Positions 41,467 to 49,777 of a stretch of 64,000 nucleotides of DNA are shown here, piece by piece (position 1 is the first letter of the stretch; every line of letters starts with the position of its first letter). Made by a program: the position numbers and the translations under genes. This DNA comes from Myxococcales bacterium. GTDB lineage: Bacteria > Myxococcota > UBA4151. The DNA lies in NCBI GenBank assembly GCA_002722845.1, contig PBND01000043.1, forward strand, positions 81,796-145,795, in the 5' to 3' direction. The notes below the pieces were generated by a model that had not been told where the DNA came from, did not search any database, and saw only the letters and a program-made list of their open reading frames with translations.

Positions 41467-44400
41467 GCGATCCATTCCAGATGCCGCTGCGGGGGCTGCA
41501 CTTGCTCGAAGCCAGTGCGGGGACCGGCAAGACATGGACTTTGATGGTGCTCTATTTGCGCCAGGTTCTTGAGCGCGCCTTGATGCCGGACAAGATTCTC
41601 GCGGTCACCTTCACGAACGCGTCGGCTGCGGAACTTCGGCGACGGATTCGTGCGGTCCTCAGCGATGCGGAGGCCACGTTCAGGGCTGGGCGACCCATTG
41701 CGGTGACCGGTGTGACCGACGAGAGCCTCCTTGAGGCCATGCTGAATCATTACACTGGCGAGGAACTTCGGCGGGAAAATCGATCGTTGTTGCGGGCGGC
41801 TTTATCGGGTTTCGACCGGGCCCGGATTGAAACGATTCATGGTTTTTGTCAGCGCGTATTGGGCGATCTGGCCTTTGGGACGGCGACGGATTACGCCTCC
41901 GTCTTAACCGACGAAAACGATGGGACTCGTCGGCAATGGCTGCGTCACTGGTTTCAGGCCCGCCTCGACAAGGAGTCCGTGCCCGCGGCTCAACGGCTGC
42001 AGGCCCGGTTCGTCAAAGGGGGCAAGGCCACCGACTTTGAACTCAAGTTACTCGATGGACTGGCCGCCCTTGCCGACGCTCGGCCCCAGGACCTCCAGGT
42101 GCTTCCAGCCCCCGTTGGGCGGCCGGACTTCGAGGGCGCCGAAGCAGCGTATCGCGAGGCTGGAGCCACCTGGCTTGCCGCGTGGCAGGAGTTCCGCGGG
42201 GCGGTTCGGGAACAGGTTCAACTGGATCCGGTTGGTTTCAAAAGCTCCCAGCACCGTAGCGACTCGGTGGCGAAGGCATTCGCCGCTTGGGATGCTTGGA
42301 CAGATGATGTGGGGCAACCTAAGTGGCTCGAACGTTTTGTGCCCGAGGTGTTGGCCACCGCATGGCAGGGAGATCCCGCATTCCTTGCCCAGCCGTTCTG
42401 GGGTGCCTGTGAAGGTTTTTTGGCCAAAATCCACGCTTTCGAGGGGGCCAGAGCCCAACTGGAGATCCACCTGCAGCAAGAGCTGATTGGGGCGGCTCGG
42501 ATCCAACTTCGACAGGATCGCTTGGCCCGGGGGGAGTTGAGTTTCGACGACCTGCTTCAAAACCTCCGGTCAGCCGTTGAAAGTCCCGCCTTCGCAGCGA
42601 GCTTAGCGGAACAACTACCGGTCATGCTGATCGATGAGTTTCAGGATACCGATCCGGTCCAATGGTCGATTTTTTCCACGCTGTTCCGGGCCGGCAAGGG
42701 TGAGCAGTCACTGTATCTCGTCGGCGACCCAAAACAGGCCATCTACTCATTTCGCAACGCCGATCTACACACCTACCTTACCGCAGCGGAAAGCGAAGGG
42801 GTCGAGGGGCACTATCTCGCGACGAATTACCGCTCGGAGCCCGAACTCGTCGACGCCATCAACAGCCTATACCTTGCCCAGGAGCTTCCCTTTGTGTTGC
42901 CCCAGATCGAGTTTCACCCAGTGGCCGCAGGCCGGAAGAAGTCGCTGGGGTTGCCGGGGGCGCCGTTGACCTTGTGCTTGGTGGATCGCAAGGGTGAGAA
43001 AGTCATGACGACGGAGGTGCTTCGGCAGGCTATCGCAGAGGACGTTGCGACCCAGATACGCACCCTGATCGCCGGCGGCCTGCCGGCCGACCGAATCGCG
43101 GTGCTGGTGCGAAAAGGGGAAGAAGCGCAGGTCGTTATCTCCGTCTTGCGACGCCATGGTGTCCCAGCGGTGATCGCAGCCCAAGAGCCGCTGTATCAGA
43201 GTCCGATCGCAGGGGAACTCCTGTTGCTGCTGCGTGCCTTGCTCCGCTTGGATGACCGCCGGGCGATGGTCTCAGCCATGGGCACCTGTTTGTTGGGTTA
43301 TACGGCCGAGGAGATTCGTGCAGCCACCGAAGTTGAATCCTGCCTCGCCGATGTGAGAGAGCGCTTTGCTCGCTGGTATGGCATCTGGCGGCGCTGGGGT
43401 GCGTTTCCCATGCTCCAAAGCCTCCTTCAGGAATGCCAAGTCCCCAGTCGATTGCTCGCAGAGCAAGAGGGCCAACGGGCGTTGACGAATCTCAGACAGC
43501 TCATGGAGTTGCTTCACTCGGAGCAGCGCCGCGTCAGTGCGTCGCCCGCTGTACTTCTCGCTTGGTACGAAGAGCGCATACGGCGAGACGGGCGCGAGGA
43601 GCGTCGACTCGCGACCGAAGCTGACGCCGTCGAAGTGGTCACGGTCCATAAAGCGAAAGGCTTACAGTGGGATGTGGTCTTCTGTTCATTCCTGTGGAGC
43701 CAAAGGCGCCAGGAGTCGAAAGATCTGATTCGCTTTCATCGTCCCGGGCATGGGCTGAGTTTGCAGTTGGTGGCGAAGCCGGTCTCGGAAGCAGAAGTTG
43801 CGGCCCAAAAAGCAGCTATAGATCAGCGCAACACAGAGGCCGAAGCAGAGCAGGCCAGACTGCTTTACGTGGCCTTAACTCGGGCGAGGGAGCGCTGCAT
43901 CGTTCATCTGGGGGCCCTGCACGAAATGGCCAAGAAAATGGCCTATCGCTTCTTCGCACCCGGTTATGCGCCAGTCGCACTGAGCAAGATGAGCGACGAA
44001 CAGTTGGCTGGTGCTTTACTGGCCGTACCCGGCCGTATTGAAGTCATTCGCCGTCCCCATCCCGAGCGCTTGCGATCTCCCCTCAGTCCGGTGGTCGGTC
44101 GGGTGATGACCATGGAGCCGGTACGGCAACGCAACCGGACGGCGATTCGTCAGTGGCGGCGCTTGAGTTACAGCGGCCTCGCCCGGGATCTGGAGAAGGT
44201 CGACCACCAGGAGGTCAGCTTGGAATCGGTACAGGGGTCATCCGTGCCCCTTGCGGCGTTTCCAAAGGGGGCCCGGATCGGCGACTTTTTTCACATGCTT
44301 TTCGAGCACCACCTTCAAGGCTCGTTGGAGGTGGATGAGCTGGAACAGATGCTGCGTCGGCATGGGCTTGCCGGGGCGATGGCGCTGGACGAACTCGCGG

Positions 44401-44969
44401 CGATTTTCGATCGCTTGCGAACGACCCCCGTCTCGGGGCCGAACAGCCTGGCGACCTTGACGGCAGAGGGACAACTTCCCGAAGCCTCCTTCCTTCTTCC
44501 GTTGGTGCCCGGTTTTCGCCCGCACAACTTAGCTGAGGCCATCGAGCATCATGGTGGTGCCGAATGGTCGGACTATGGCCGGCGGTTGGGGGCCCTCAGC
44601 ACGGAGCAACTCTCCGGGTTTCTGACGGGATCGATCGATCTGGTGTACCGCCACGAGGGGCGCTGGGGCCTGGTCGATTACAAGTCCAATCATCTCGGTG
44701 ATTACCGCCAAAACTACAGTACCGACTCCATGGCTCGAGTGATGGCCGAGCATCACTATTCACTGCAGGGGCTGATCTATTCGGTTGCCGTGTTGCGGAT
44801 GATTCGGCGCAAAGAGCCGGAAGTGGACCCCTTGGAGGTTTTTGATGGGGCTCGATTCTTCTTTCTGCGGGGGGCCGATGAGCCCGGGTATGGTGTGTAT
44901 CAACTCCCCATAAACAAAGAGCTCCTCCTTGCCCTCGATCAATGTTTCGCTCCGGGGGCCCAGAGATGA
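41463..44969 (+). CDS. recB: Exodeoxyribonuclease V beta subunit RecB
   Basis: 1168 aa from the ATG in the ATGA overlap at 41463-41466; a longer frame to 41304 lies inside recC. It is a UvrD-type 3'-5' helicase: Walker A EASAGTGKT (K23), LAVTFTNASAAELRRRIR, motif II LIDEFQDTDPVQW, EVVTVHKAKGLQWDVV and YVALTRARERC. The C-terminal RecB nuclease domain is present with LVDYKSNHLG (D1072, K1074), so both helicase and nuclease should be active. It is slightly shorter than E. coli RecB (1180 aa). It unwinds and digests broken ends and loads RecA after Chi in known systems. Confidence 0.96.
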   Translation: MSDPFQMPLRGLHLLEASAGTGKTWTLMVLYLRQVLERALMPDKILAVTFTNASAAELRRRIRAVLSDAEATFRAGRPIAVTGVTDESLLEAMLNHYTGEELRRENRSLLRAALSGFDRARIETIHGFCQRVLGDLAFGTATDYASVLTDENDGTRRQWLRHWFQARLDKESVPAAQRLQARFVKGGKATDFELKLLDGLAALADARPQDLQVLPAPVGRPDFEGAEAAYREAGATWLAAWQEFRGAVREQVQLDPVGFKSSQHRSDSVAKAFAAWDAWTDDVGQPKWLERFVPEVLATAWQGDPAFLAQPFWGACEGFLAKIHAFEGARAQLEIHLQQELIGAARIQLRQDRLARGELSFDDLLQNLRSAVESPAFAASLAEQLPVMLIDEFQDTDPVQWSIFSTLFRAGKGEQSLYLVGDPKQAIYSFRNADLHTYLTAAESEGVEGHYLATNYRSEPELVDAINSLYLAQELPFVLPQIEFHPVAAGRKKSLGLPGAPLTLCLVDRKGEKVMTTEVLRQAIAEDVATQIRTLIAGGLPADRIAVLVRKGEEAQVVISVLRRHGVPAVIAAQEPLYQSPIAGELLLLLRALLRLDDRRAMVSAMGTCLLGYTAEEIRAATEVESCLADVRERFARWYGIWRRWGAFPMLQSLLQECQVPSRLLAEQEGQRALTNLRQLMELLHSEQRRVSASPAVLLAWYEERIRRDGREERRLATEADAVEVVTVHKAKGLQWDVVFCSFLWSQRRQESKDLIRFHRPGHGLSLQLVAKPVSEAEVAAQKAAIDQRNTEAEAEQARLLYVALTRARERCIVHLGALHEMAKKMAYRFFAPGYAPVALSKMSDEQLAGALLAVPGRIEVIRRPHPERLRSPLSPVVGRVMTMEPVRQRNRTAIRQWRRLSYSGLARDLEKVDHQEVSLESVQGSSVPLAAFPKGARIGDFFHMLFEHHLQGSLEVDELEQMLRRHGLAGAMALDELAAIFDRLRTTPVSGPNSLATLTAEGQLPEASFLLPLVPGFRPHNLAEAIEHHGGAEWSDYGRRLGALSTEQLSGFLTGSIDLVYRHEGRWGLVDYKSNHLGDYRQNYSTDSMARVMAEHHYSLQGLIYSVAVLRMIRRKEPEVDPLEVFDGARFFFLRGADEPGYGVYQLPINKELLLALDQCFAPGAQR

Positions 44970-46432
44970 GACCAAGAGGGGATCATGGCTTTGATCGCCT
45001 GCTTCTTGCGGGGATTGAAGGGGGTCATCCGCTGCCCGGGGAATTGGCTGGATCGGTCCGATCGCTTGCGGGCGCATTGAGGGATGGGGAGGTCAGCATT
45101 CCCCTTCCAAGCCTCGAGGGGGTTCCATTGGCCGAGGATCCACGCTTGGCTTGGAACCCGCCGATCACTCAAGGCATCGAACGGCCCCTGGTGGTTCATT
45201 CCGGTCGTCTCTACCTCGGTCGTTACTTTGAAGACATGCGTCGCTTGGCCTTGGCGATCAAAAGACGCCGGGCCACCGAGCCGGAAGCCCAGTGGCAGCC
45301 GCCGGATGGGGTTTTCGATGGTCTTTCACCGGGGCAGGCAGAAGCACTGAACTTGGCCTGTCGCCATGCCATCACTTTTGTGACCGGTGGGCCGGGAACC
45401 GGAAAGACCCACGTGATCCAAAGCTTGGTCGACTCGATGGCACCGGGGCACCAGGCACTGCTTTTGGCACCCACGGGCAAGGCGGCCGGACGACTCCCGG
45501 TTTCGGAGCGGGTTCAAGTTCGCACCATCCATAAAGCATTAGGGCTCTATCCGGGCGGGCGGCATGGACCGAAGTTTCACCCCGACCGGCCCTTCGATGC
45601 CGAACTTGTGGTCGTCGATGAGGTGAGCATGGTCGGCTTAACGCTGCTGCGCCAGCTAGTCGAAGCCGTTGGGCCGAAGGCTCGTCTGGTGCTCGTGGGG
45701 GACAAGGATCAATTGCAGAGTGTGGCTGCGGGTTCAGTCCTCGGCCCCCTACTCCAACGGGCCGCTTCGACATCGGCCGATGCCCCGAAGGTGGTGCCGG
45801 TGGCCAGGCTCCAGACCTCCTTTCGCTTCGGCGGGGCTCTGGCAGCCCTGGCTGCTGCCGCTGCCGATGGGGACGAAGCTGCCTTCTTCTCCCTGCTTGA
45901 GTCCGGCGAGCCAGGGGTCAAATGGGTCGATTATGCCGATCCAAGCGCCCTGCGTTCGAGCCTACGCTTGGGACAGGGGCAAGTGCTTTGCGCTCATCGC
46001 CACGGCCCCATCGGTAGCGAGCAACTCAATGGCTTGATCGCTGCGCAGGCGGACCATGGAGACCGGCCGATCATCATTCGTCGCAATGATGAGGAACTGG
46101 GTCTTTTTAACGGTGATATCGGTGTCTTGTCCGGTGAGGAGGCTTCGTTTTCTGGGCGCACTCTTCCCCGGTCTGTCCTGCCTTTTTACGAGTCGGCCTT
46201 CGCCCTCACGATTCATCAAAGCCAAGGCAGCGAGTTCGATTTCATTCGCGTGGTGCTGCCGTCCGTCGACAGCCCATTACTGAGTCGGGAACTCCTCTAT
46301 ACGGCCATGACTCGGGCTCGGGAGGGGCTGACTCTCTATGGGTCTCGAGAAAGTCTGAAGACGTGTTTGCACCGGCCGAGTAGTTCGGCTCCCGGCCTGC
46401 TCGATTTGCTCGACGAGCTAGACGGTTTTTGA
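44966..46432 (+). CDS. recD: Exodeoxyribonuclease V alpha subunit RecD
   Basis: 488 aa from the ATG in the ATGA overlap at 44966-44969. Superfamily 1B helicase: FVTGGPGTGKTHVIQ (K147), LLAPTGKAAGRLP, LVVVDEVSMVGLTLLRQL, RLVLVGDKDQLQSV, LTIHQSQGSEFDFIRVVLP and LYTAMTRAREGLTLYG. It is about 120 residues shorter than E. coli RecD (608), mainly at the N-terminal region that contacts RecC, so the complex interface may be reduced. RecD is the fast 5'-3' motor of RecBCD. No terminator is clear in the 170 bases after the stop. Confidence 0.95.
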   Translation: MRPRGDHGFDRLLLAGIEGGHPLPGELAGSVRSLAGALRDGEVSIPLPSLEGVPLAEDPRLAWNPPITQGIERPLVVHSGRLYLGRYFEDMRRLALAIKRRRATEPEAQWQPPDGVFDGLSPGQAEALNLACRHAITFVTGGPGTGKTHVIQSLVDSMAPGHQALLLAPTGKAAGRLPVSERVQVRTIHKALGLYPGGRHGPKFHPDRPFDAELVVVDEVSMVGLTLLRQLVEAVGPKARLVLVGDKDQLQSVAAGSVLGPLLQRAASTSADAPKVVPVARLQTSFRFGGALAALAAAAADGDEAAFFSLLESGEPGVKWVDYADPSALRSSLRLGQGQVLCAHRHGPIGSEQLNGLIAAQADHGDRPIIIRRNDEELGLFNGDIGVLSGEEASFSGRTLPRSVLPFYESAFALTIHQSQGSEFDFIRVVLPSVDSPLLSRELLYTAMTRAREGLTLYGSRESLKTCLHRPSSSAPGLLDLLDELDGF

Positions 46433-46498
46433 AACCCGAGTAGGCAGCGGTGAGTCAGGAAAGCACTCTATTTATGGGACTTTTTTCGTTGGGTCGGT

Positions 46499-46554
46499 GT
46501 TATTGAAAATGAGAATCATAACCATCTAGGTTATTGAAAATACTCATAATTACC
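46499..46554 (+). promoter_or_regulatory. Tandem Fur-box-like sites upstream of bfr
   Basis: GAAAATGAGAATCATAACC (46505-46523) matches the classic 19-bp Fur box at 15 of 19 positions. A second site, GAAAATACTCATAATTACC (46536-46554), matches at 13 of 19. Both are introduced by the same 12-mer GTTATTGAAAAT (46499-46510 and 46530-46541), exactly 31 bases apart, about three helical turns. The segment is AT-rich and ends about 50 bases before the bacterioferritin start, so iron-dependent control by a Fur-type repressor is likely. Confidence 0.65.
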
Positions 46555-46605
46555 TTGACCCGAAAGCTCTGCGGGGCTAGGTGTTCAATAGAGCAGGAGA
46601 CGACC

Positions 46606-47079
46606 ATGGATCGAGCAAACCCCAAGGTGATCGAGTTGTTGAACGAGGTTCTCACCGCGGAGTTGACTGCGATTAACCAGTACTTCATTCACGCCAAGAT
46701 GCTGGACAACTGGGGCTACAAACGTTTGGCCGGCAAAGTCCGCCACGAGTCCATCGACGAGATGAAGCATGCGGACGAGCTGATCGAGCGCATCCTGTAC
46801 TTGGGTGGGATTCCCAATATGCAGCGGCTCTGGAAGATCAATGTGGGTGAGACGGTGCCTGAGCAGTTTGCCTGCGATAAAGCGCTTGAGGTTGCCGCTA
46901 TCCCCCGACTGAATGCCGGGATCGAGTGTTGTCGTGAGGTTGGTGACAACGGTACCAGAGTCCTTCTAGAGTCGATTCTGATTTCGGAAGAAGAGCATCT
47001 GGACTGGCTAGAGGCGCAGCTTGAGATGATCGAGGCCTTGGGGCTTGGCAATTACCTCGCCCAGCAGATGCACGAGTAA
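46606..47079 (+). CDS. bfr: Bacterioferritin
   Basis: 157 aa from the ATG at 46606, behind CAGGAG; matches the usual 158 aa. Ferroxidase ligands are visible: E19 ([11 protein letters not shown]), E52 and H55 (DEMKHADEL), and the later EEEHLDWLE with its Glu and His. M53 is the position of the heme-bridging Met of E. coli Bfr (Met52), so heme binding is expected. The protein forms a 24-subunit shell that oxidises and stores iron in the cytoplasm. It is a single gene with Fur-like sites upstream. No bacterioferritin-associated ferredoxin is adjacent; the ferredoxin at 48639 is of a different [2Fe-2S] type. Confidence 0.96.
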   Translation: MDRANPKVIELLNEVLTAELTAINQYFIHAKMLDNWGYKRLAGKVRHESIDEMKHADELIERILYLGGIPNMQRLWKINVGETVPEQFACDKALEVAAIPRLNAGIECCREVGDNGTRVLLESILISEEEHLDWLEAQLEMIEALGLGNYLAQQMHE

Positions 47080-47131
47080 TCCGCGTTTTCACCGACTGGC
47101 GCCCCTTTCTTTTGCGCGCTAGATTCTCCCC

Positions 47132-48628
47132 ATGAGAACGACCTCCTTCTTCATCCTGTTGTTGGGCTTCACCGCGTGTAGCCCAACGGTACCAGCCCCA
47201 CCGCTGCAGCTCGATGGGGCTGTAGTTTTCGTTGACGATGCTGGGGTACCGGAAGATGGTGGATCGGCCGAAACCGATACGGGCTTCGTCGTTCGGGACG
47301 CTGGAAGTGTTCCTCGCGACGGGGGGCAGTCCCCGGCCGACACGGGTGGGGAAAGCGCCCAAGACAGCGGCTCCCCTCAAGACAGCGGTCTCGTGATCGT
47401 CCGCCCCGATGGCGGGGCGCCGGTCTTGGATGCTTCGCCTGCATCCCCCGATGGGGGTGACCAGGTGGCCGATGGGGGACAACCGGAGCCCGAAGACGAT
47501 CACGGCGACCGTTTAGAGGACGGCACGGAGTTGGGCGACCGGCGGGAAGCCGATGGGGTGATCGACCGGCGTGGAGATGTGGATTACTTTATCTTCGTCA
47601 CCGCTGAAGCAGGTCGCTACCAAATCTTTACGACGGGCAATTCGGACACCATGTGCGCCCTCTTCACCATTGAAGGGCAACTGTTGGATGAGAACGATGA
47701 CGCTGGCGAGGGCTTTAACTGCCGAATCGAAGCAAATCTCGAGGCCAATCAAAGATATGGGGTTCGGGTGAGCCTTTGGGCTGGGGGAAGAAACCAGCCT
47801 CGGCCCTATCGGCTTCACATCGTTGGTCCTCCCCCGCCGCCGGCCGTGTGTGGCGATGGCGAGGTTGAAGGGGCAGAGGAATGCGACGACGGCAATGAGG
47901 ATGCGACGGATGCCTGTCTCGACTGCCGCCGGGCCCGGTGTGGCGACGGCGTCATGCGCCTCGATCTGCAGCCGGGGCAGCCGGGCCATGAGTTCTGTGA
48001 TGATGGCAATGATGATGCCGGGGATGCCTGTACATCGGAATGTGCGATTCCCCGTTGCGGCGATGGTCACGTTTGGCGCGGTGTCGAGGAATGTGATGAT
48101 GGCAACGAGATCGATGACGACGGCTGTCGACTCACCTGTCGAGTGGCCCGTTGTGGCGACGGCGTCGTCTTCGCTGGTGTCGAAGAGTGCGATGATGGCA
48201 ACCAGATTGGCGGTGATGGCTGTGGTGTCCGCTGTGATGCTGAGACGGTGCCGGCCGATTGCGAAGCGGTGCAGGGGAGAAACCGGGCCACGATCTATTG
48301 CCGAACCCCCCGTCGGACCTGGCCCGGCGCAGAAGCATTCTGTGTCGAGTGGGGGGGGCACTTGATCACCGTCGACAACGACGCGGACCAGCGTCGCTTG
48401 GCAGCCTATGTTTGGCGTGGCGATGACGTCTGGATTGGCCTGAACGACCGGGAGGAAGAGGGTGAGTTCGTCTGGGCTGGTCGCAACAGTGGTTTCCGGA
48501 ATTGGTCCAACAACGAGCCGAACAATTCGGGGAACCGGGAAGACTGTGCCCATCTTTGGCGCCAGGCCTGGGGGGCTTGGAATGATGCCAACTGTGAAGC
48601 GAGTTTTGCCTTCTTCTGCGAACGTTAG
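47132..48628 (+). CDS. Lipoprotein with DUF4215 Cys-rich repeats and a C-type lectin domain
   Basis: 498 aa. MRTTSFFILLLGFTAC gives lipid Cys16, followed by a 100-residue Asp/Gly/Ser/Pro linker (repeats of D-x-G-G and QDSG). Residues about 125-230 look like a bacterial pre-peptidase-type beta-sandwich (DVDYFIFVTAEAGRYQIFTTG). Four CGDG...CDDGN repeats follow. The last 125 residues are a C-type lectin domain: WPGAEAFCVEWGGHLITV, WIGLNDREEEGEFVWAG, the EPN motif in NNEPNNSG, WND in GAWNDANCE and the final FAFFCER. EPN with WND is the pattern of Ca-dependent mannose-type binding in animal lectins. A cell-surface carbohydrate-binding adhesin is the likely role. Confidence 0.9.
   Translation: MRTTSFFILLLGFTACSPTVPAPPLQLDGAVVFVDDAGVPEDGGSAETDTGFVVRDAGSVPRDGGQSPADTGGESAQDSGSPQDSGLVIVRPDGGAPVLDASPASPDGGDQVADGGQPEPEDDHGDRLEDGTELGDRREADGVIDRRGDVDYFIFVTAEAGRYQIFTTGNSDTMCALFTIEGQLLDENDDAGEGFNCRIEANLEANQRYGVRVSLWAGGRNQPRPYRLHIVGPPPPPAVCGDGEVEGAEECDDGNEDATDACLDCRRARCGDGVMRLDLQPGQPGHEFCDDGNDDAGDACTSECAIPRCGDGHVWRGVEECDDGNEIDDDGCRLTCRVARCGDGVVFAGVEECDDGNQIGGDGCGVRCDAETVPADCEAVQGRNRATIYCRTPRRTWPGAEAFCVEWGGHLITVDNDADQRRLAAYVWRGDDVWIGLNDREEEGEFVWAGRNSGFRNWSNNEPNNSGNREDCAHLWRQAWGAWNDANCEASFAFFCER
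47849..48235 (+). repeat. Four tandem DUF4215-type repeats
   Basis: Four coding repeats of about 30-38 codons, each starting CGDG and containing CDDGN, four Cys per unit. The second unit carries a short insertion (RLDLQPGQPGHEF) comparable to unit 16 of the 21-repeat protein at 58727. Confidence 0.85.
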
Positions 48629-48638
48629 CGCAAGGGCC

Positions 48639-48932
48639 CTAGTCCACGGGCTTGAGTGTCATATCGCTTTGGGCCCGCATCACACAGGCGAGACGTAAAC
48701 CCTGGCGGTCGGGCCAGACCACATCCAGAGTTTCTCGTTCGCCCTCATCCGGCGACTCCAAGGGCCCAGAGCTTTCGAGGACTTCAACGGCACAGGTACC
48801 GCACAGGCCACTGCGACAGCCAAAGGCCACTGGGCTCCCTGGGTGATCGAGCACCAGGTTGAGCCAAGTGCCCAGCTCGGCATCAAGGGGTTCGTAGCCA
48901 TCGCAGGCAAAGGAGATGGTCACAGTCTTCAT
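48639..48932 (-). CDS. [2Fe-2S] plant-type ferredoxin
   Basis: 97 aa. The cluster cysteines are C39, C44, C47 and C83 (GCRSGLCGTC and LACV), the C-x4-C-x2-C...C spacing of plant/cyanobacterial-type ferredoxins. It is a cytoplasmic one-electron carrier. The start ATG shares ATGA with the prmC stop (48929-48932), so it is the last gene of a coupled run GlcD-type oxidase, prmC, ferredoxin. It may pass electrons to or from that oxidase; the pairing is inferred from position only. It is tail to tail with the lectin lipoprotein, with 10 bp between the stops. Confidence 0.9.
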   Translation of the reverse strand: MKTVTISFACDGYEPLDAELGTWLNLVLDHPGSPVAFGCRSGLCGTCAVEVLESSGPLESPDEGERETLDVVWPDRQGLRLACVMRAQSDMTLKPVD

Positions 48933-49777
48933 GGAGATCTCCCACCGCTGACACGTTCCCGCTGCCCCAGGTCTCGGCGGGTGTCGATGTCTTTAAAGCC
49001 AGCCTCGTCGAGCAACGCCCGGACCGCCGCACCCTGTTCGTGACCATGCTCCATGAGAAGCCAGGTTCCGGTGGTGCAGCGAGCTAGACTCTCCTGGGCG
49101 ATTCGCCGCAGCACGTCGAGCCCTTCTCCAGTGGCAAAGAGGGCCAGCTCGGGCTCGTACTGGCGCACCTCCGGATCCAATTGGCTGGCTTCGGATTCGG
49201 CCACGTACGGAGGGTTGGCAACGATGAGGTCAAAGGGTCCATCGAGTCCGGCGAACAGATCGCCTTGCTCAAGGTGCACGCGGGCCATAAAGCCGAGCGC
49301 GTCGAGATTCTCTCGGGCCAGTGCGAGCGCGCTTGGCGAGAGTTCAGTGGCTGCCAACTGCCAGTTCGGCCGTTCGCTTGCGAGGGCTGCGATGATACAG
49401 CCGCTGCCGGTGCAAAGATCAATGACTCGTGCCTCGTCCGGAGTCTCGATCTCGAGGGCCCACTCCACCAGAGTCTCCGTATCCGCTCTGGGGGTGAGGA
49501 CTTGGTCGCTGACCTTGAACTCCAGCGTCCAGAAGCCCTTCTTTTCGAGGATCTGGGCCAGGGGTTGCCGGCGGCCGCGGGCTGCCAGCAAGGGGCGGAA
49601 TCGGGCCAACTCCGTCTCTTGAAGAGGCCGGTCTGTTTCCAGGTAGAGTTGCAATCGTTCCATGCCGAGGGCCGCGGCCAGCAGGCTGCCCGCATCGACC
49701 CGGGGCTGGTCGACACCGCGCCGGGCGAGCCAGGCCTCGCTGCTTTTGAGCACGCTGCCTATGGTTTCAGCCGTCAC
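48929..49777 (-). CDS. prmC: Release factor glutamine methyltransferase PrmC
   Basis: 282 aa from the GTG that overlaps the upstream stop (GTGA at 49774-49777); a start 20 codons upstream would lie in the neighbouring gene. It has an N-terminal helical domain (GVDQPRVDAGSLLAAALG), the SAM-binding VIDLCTGSGCIIAAL, and the diagnostic catalytic N188-P-P-Y followed by VAESEASQLDPEVRQYEPELALF. It methylates the Gln of the GGQ motif in RF1/RF2 to speed peptide release. prmC usually follows prfA; here it is instead coupled to a FAD-linked oxidase and a ferredoxin, an unusual context. Confidence 0.93.
   Translation of the reverse strand: MTAETIGSVLKSSEAWLARRGVDQPRVDAGSLLAAALGMERLQLYLETDRPLQETELARFRPLLAARGRRQPLAQILEKKGFWTLEFKVSDQVLTPRADTETLVEWALEIETPDEARVIDLCTGSGCIIAALASERPNWQLAATELSPSALALARENLDALGFMARVHLEQGDLFAGLDGPFDLIVANPPYVAESEASQLDPEVRQYEPELALFATGEGLDVLRRIAQESLARCTTGTWLLMEHGHEQGAAVRALLDEAGFKDIDTRRDLGQRERVSGGRSP

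Noticed and set aside
47513..48553. 346-aa minus-strand frame opposite the lectin lipoprotein
   Set aside because: It is an antisense shadow; the plus frame holds the lipobox, Cys repeats and lectin motifs.
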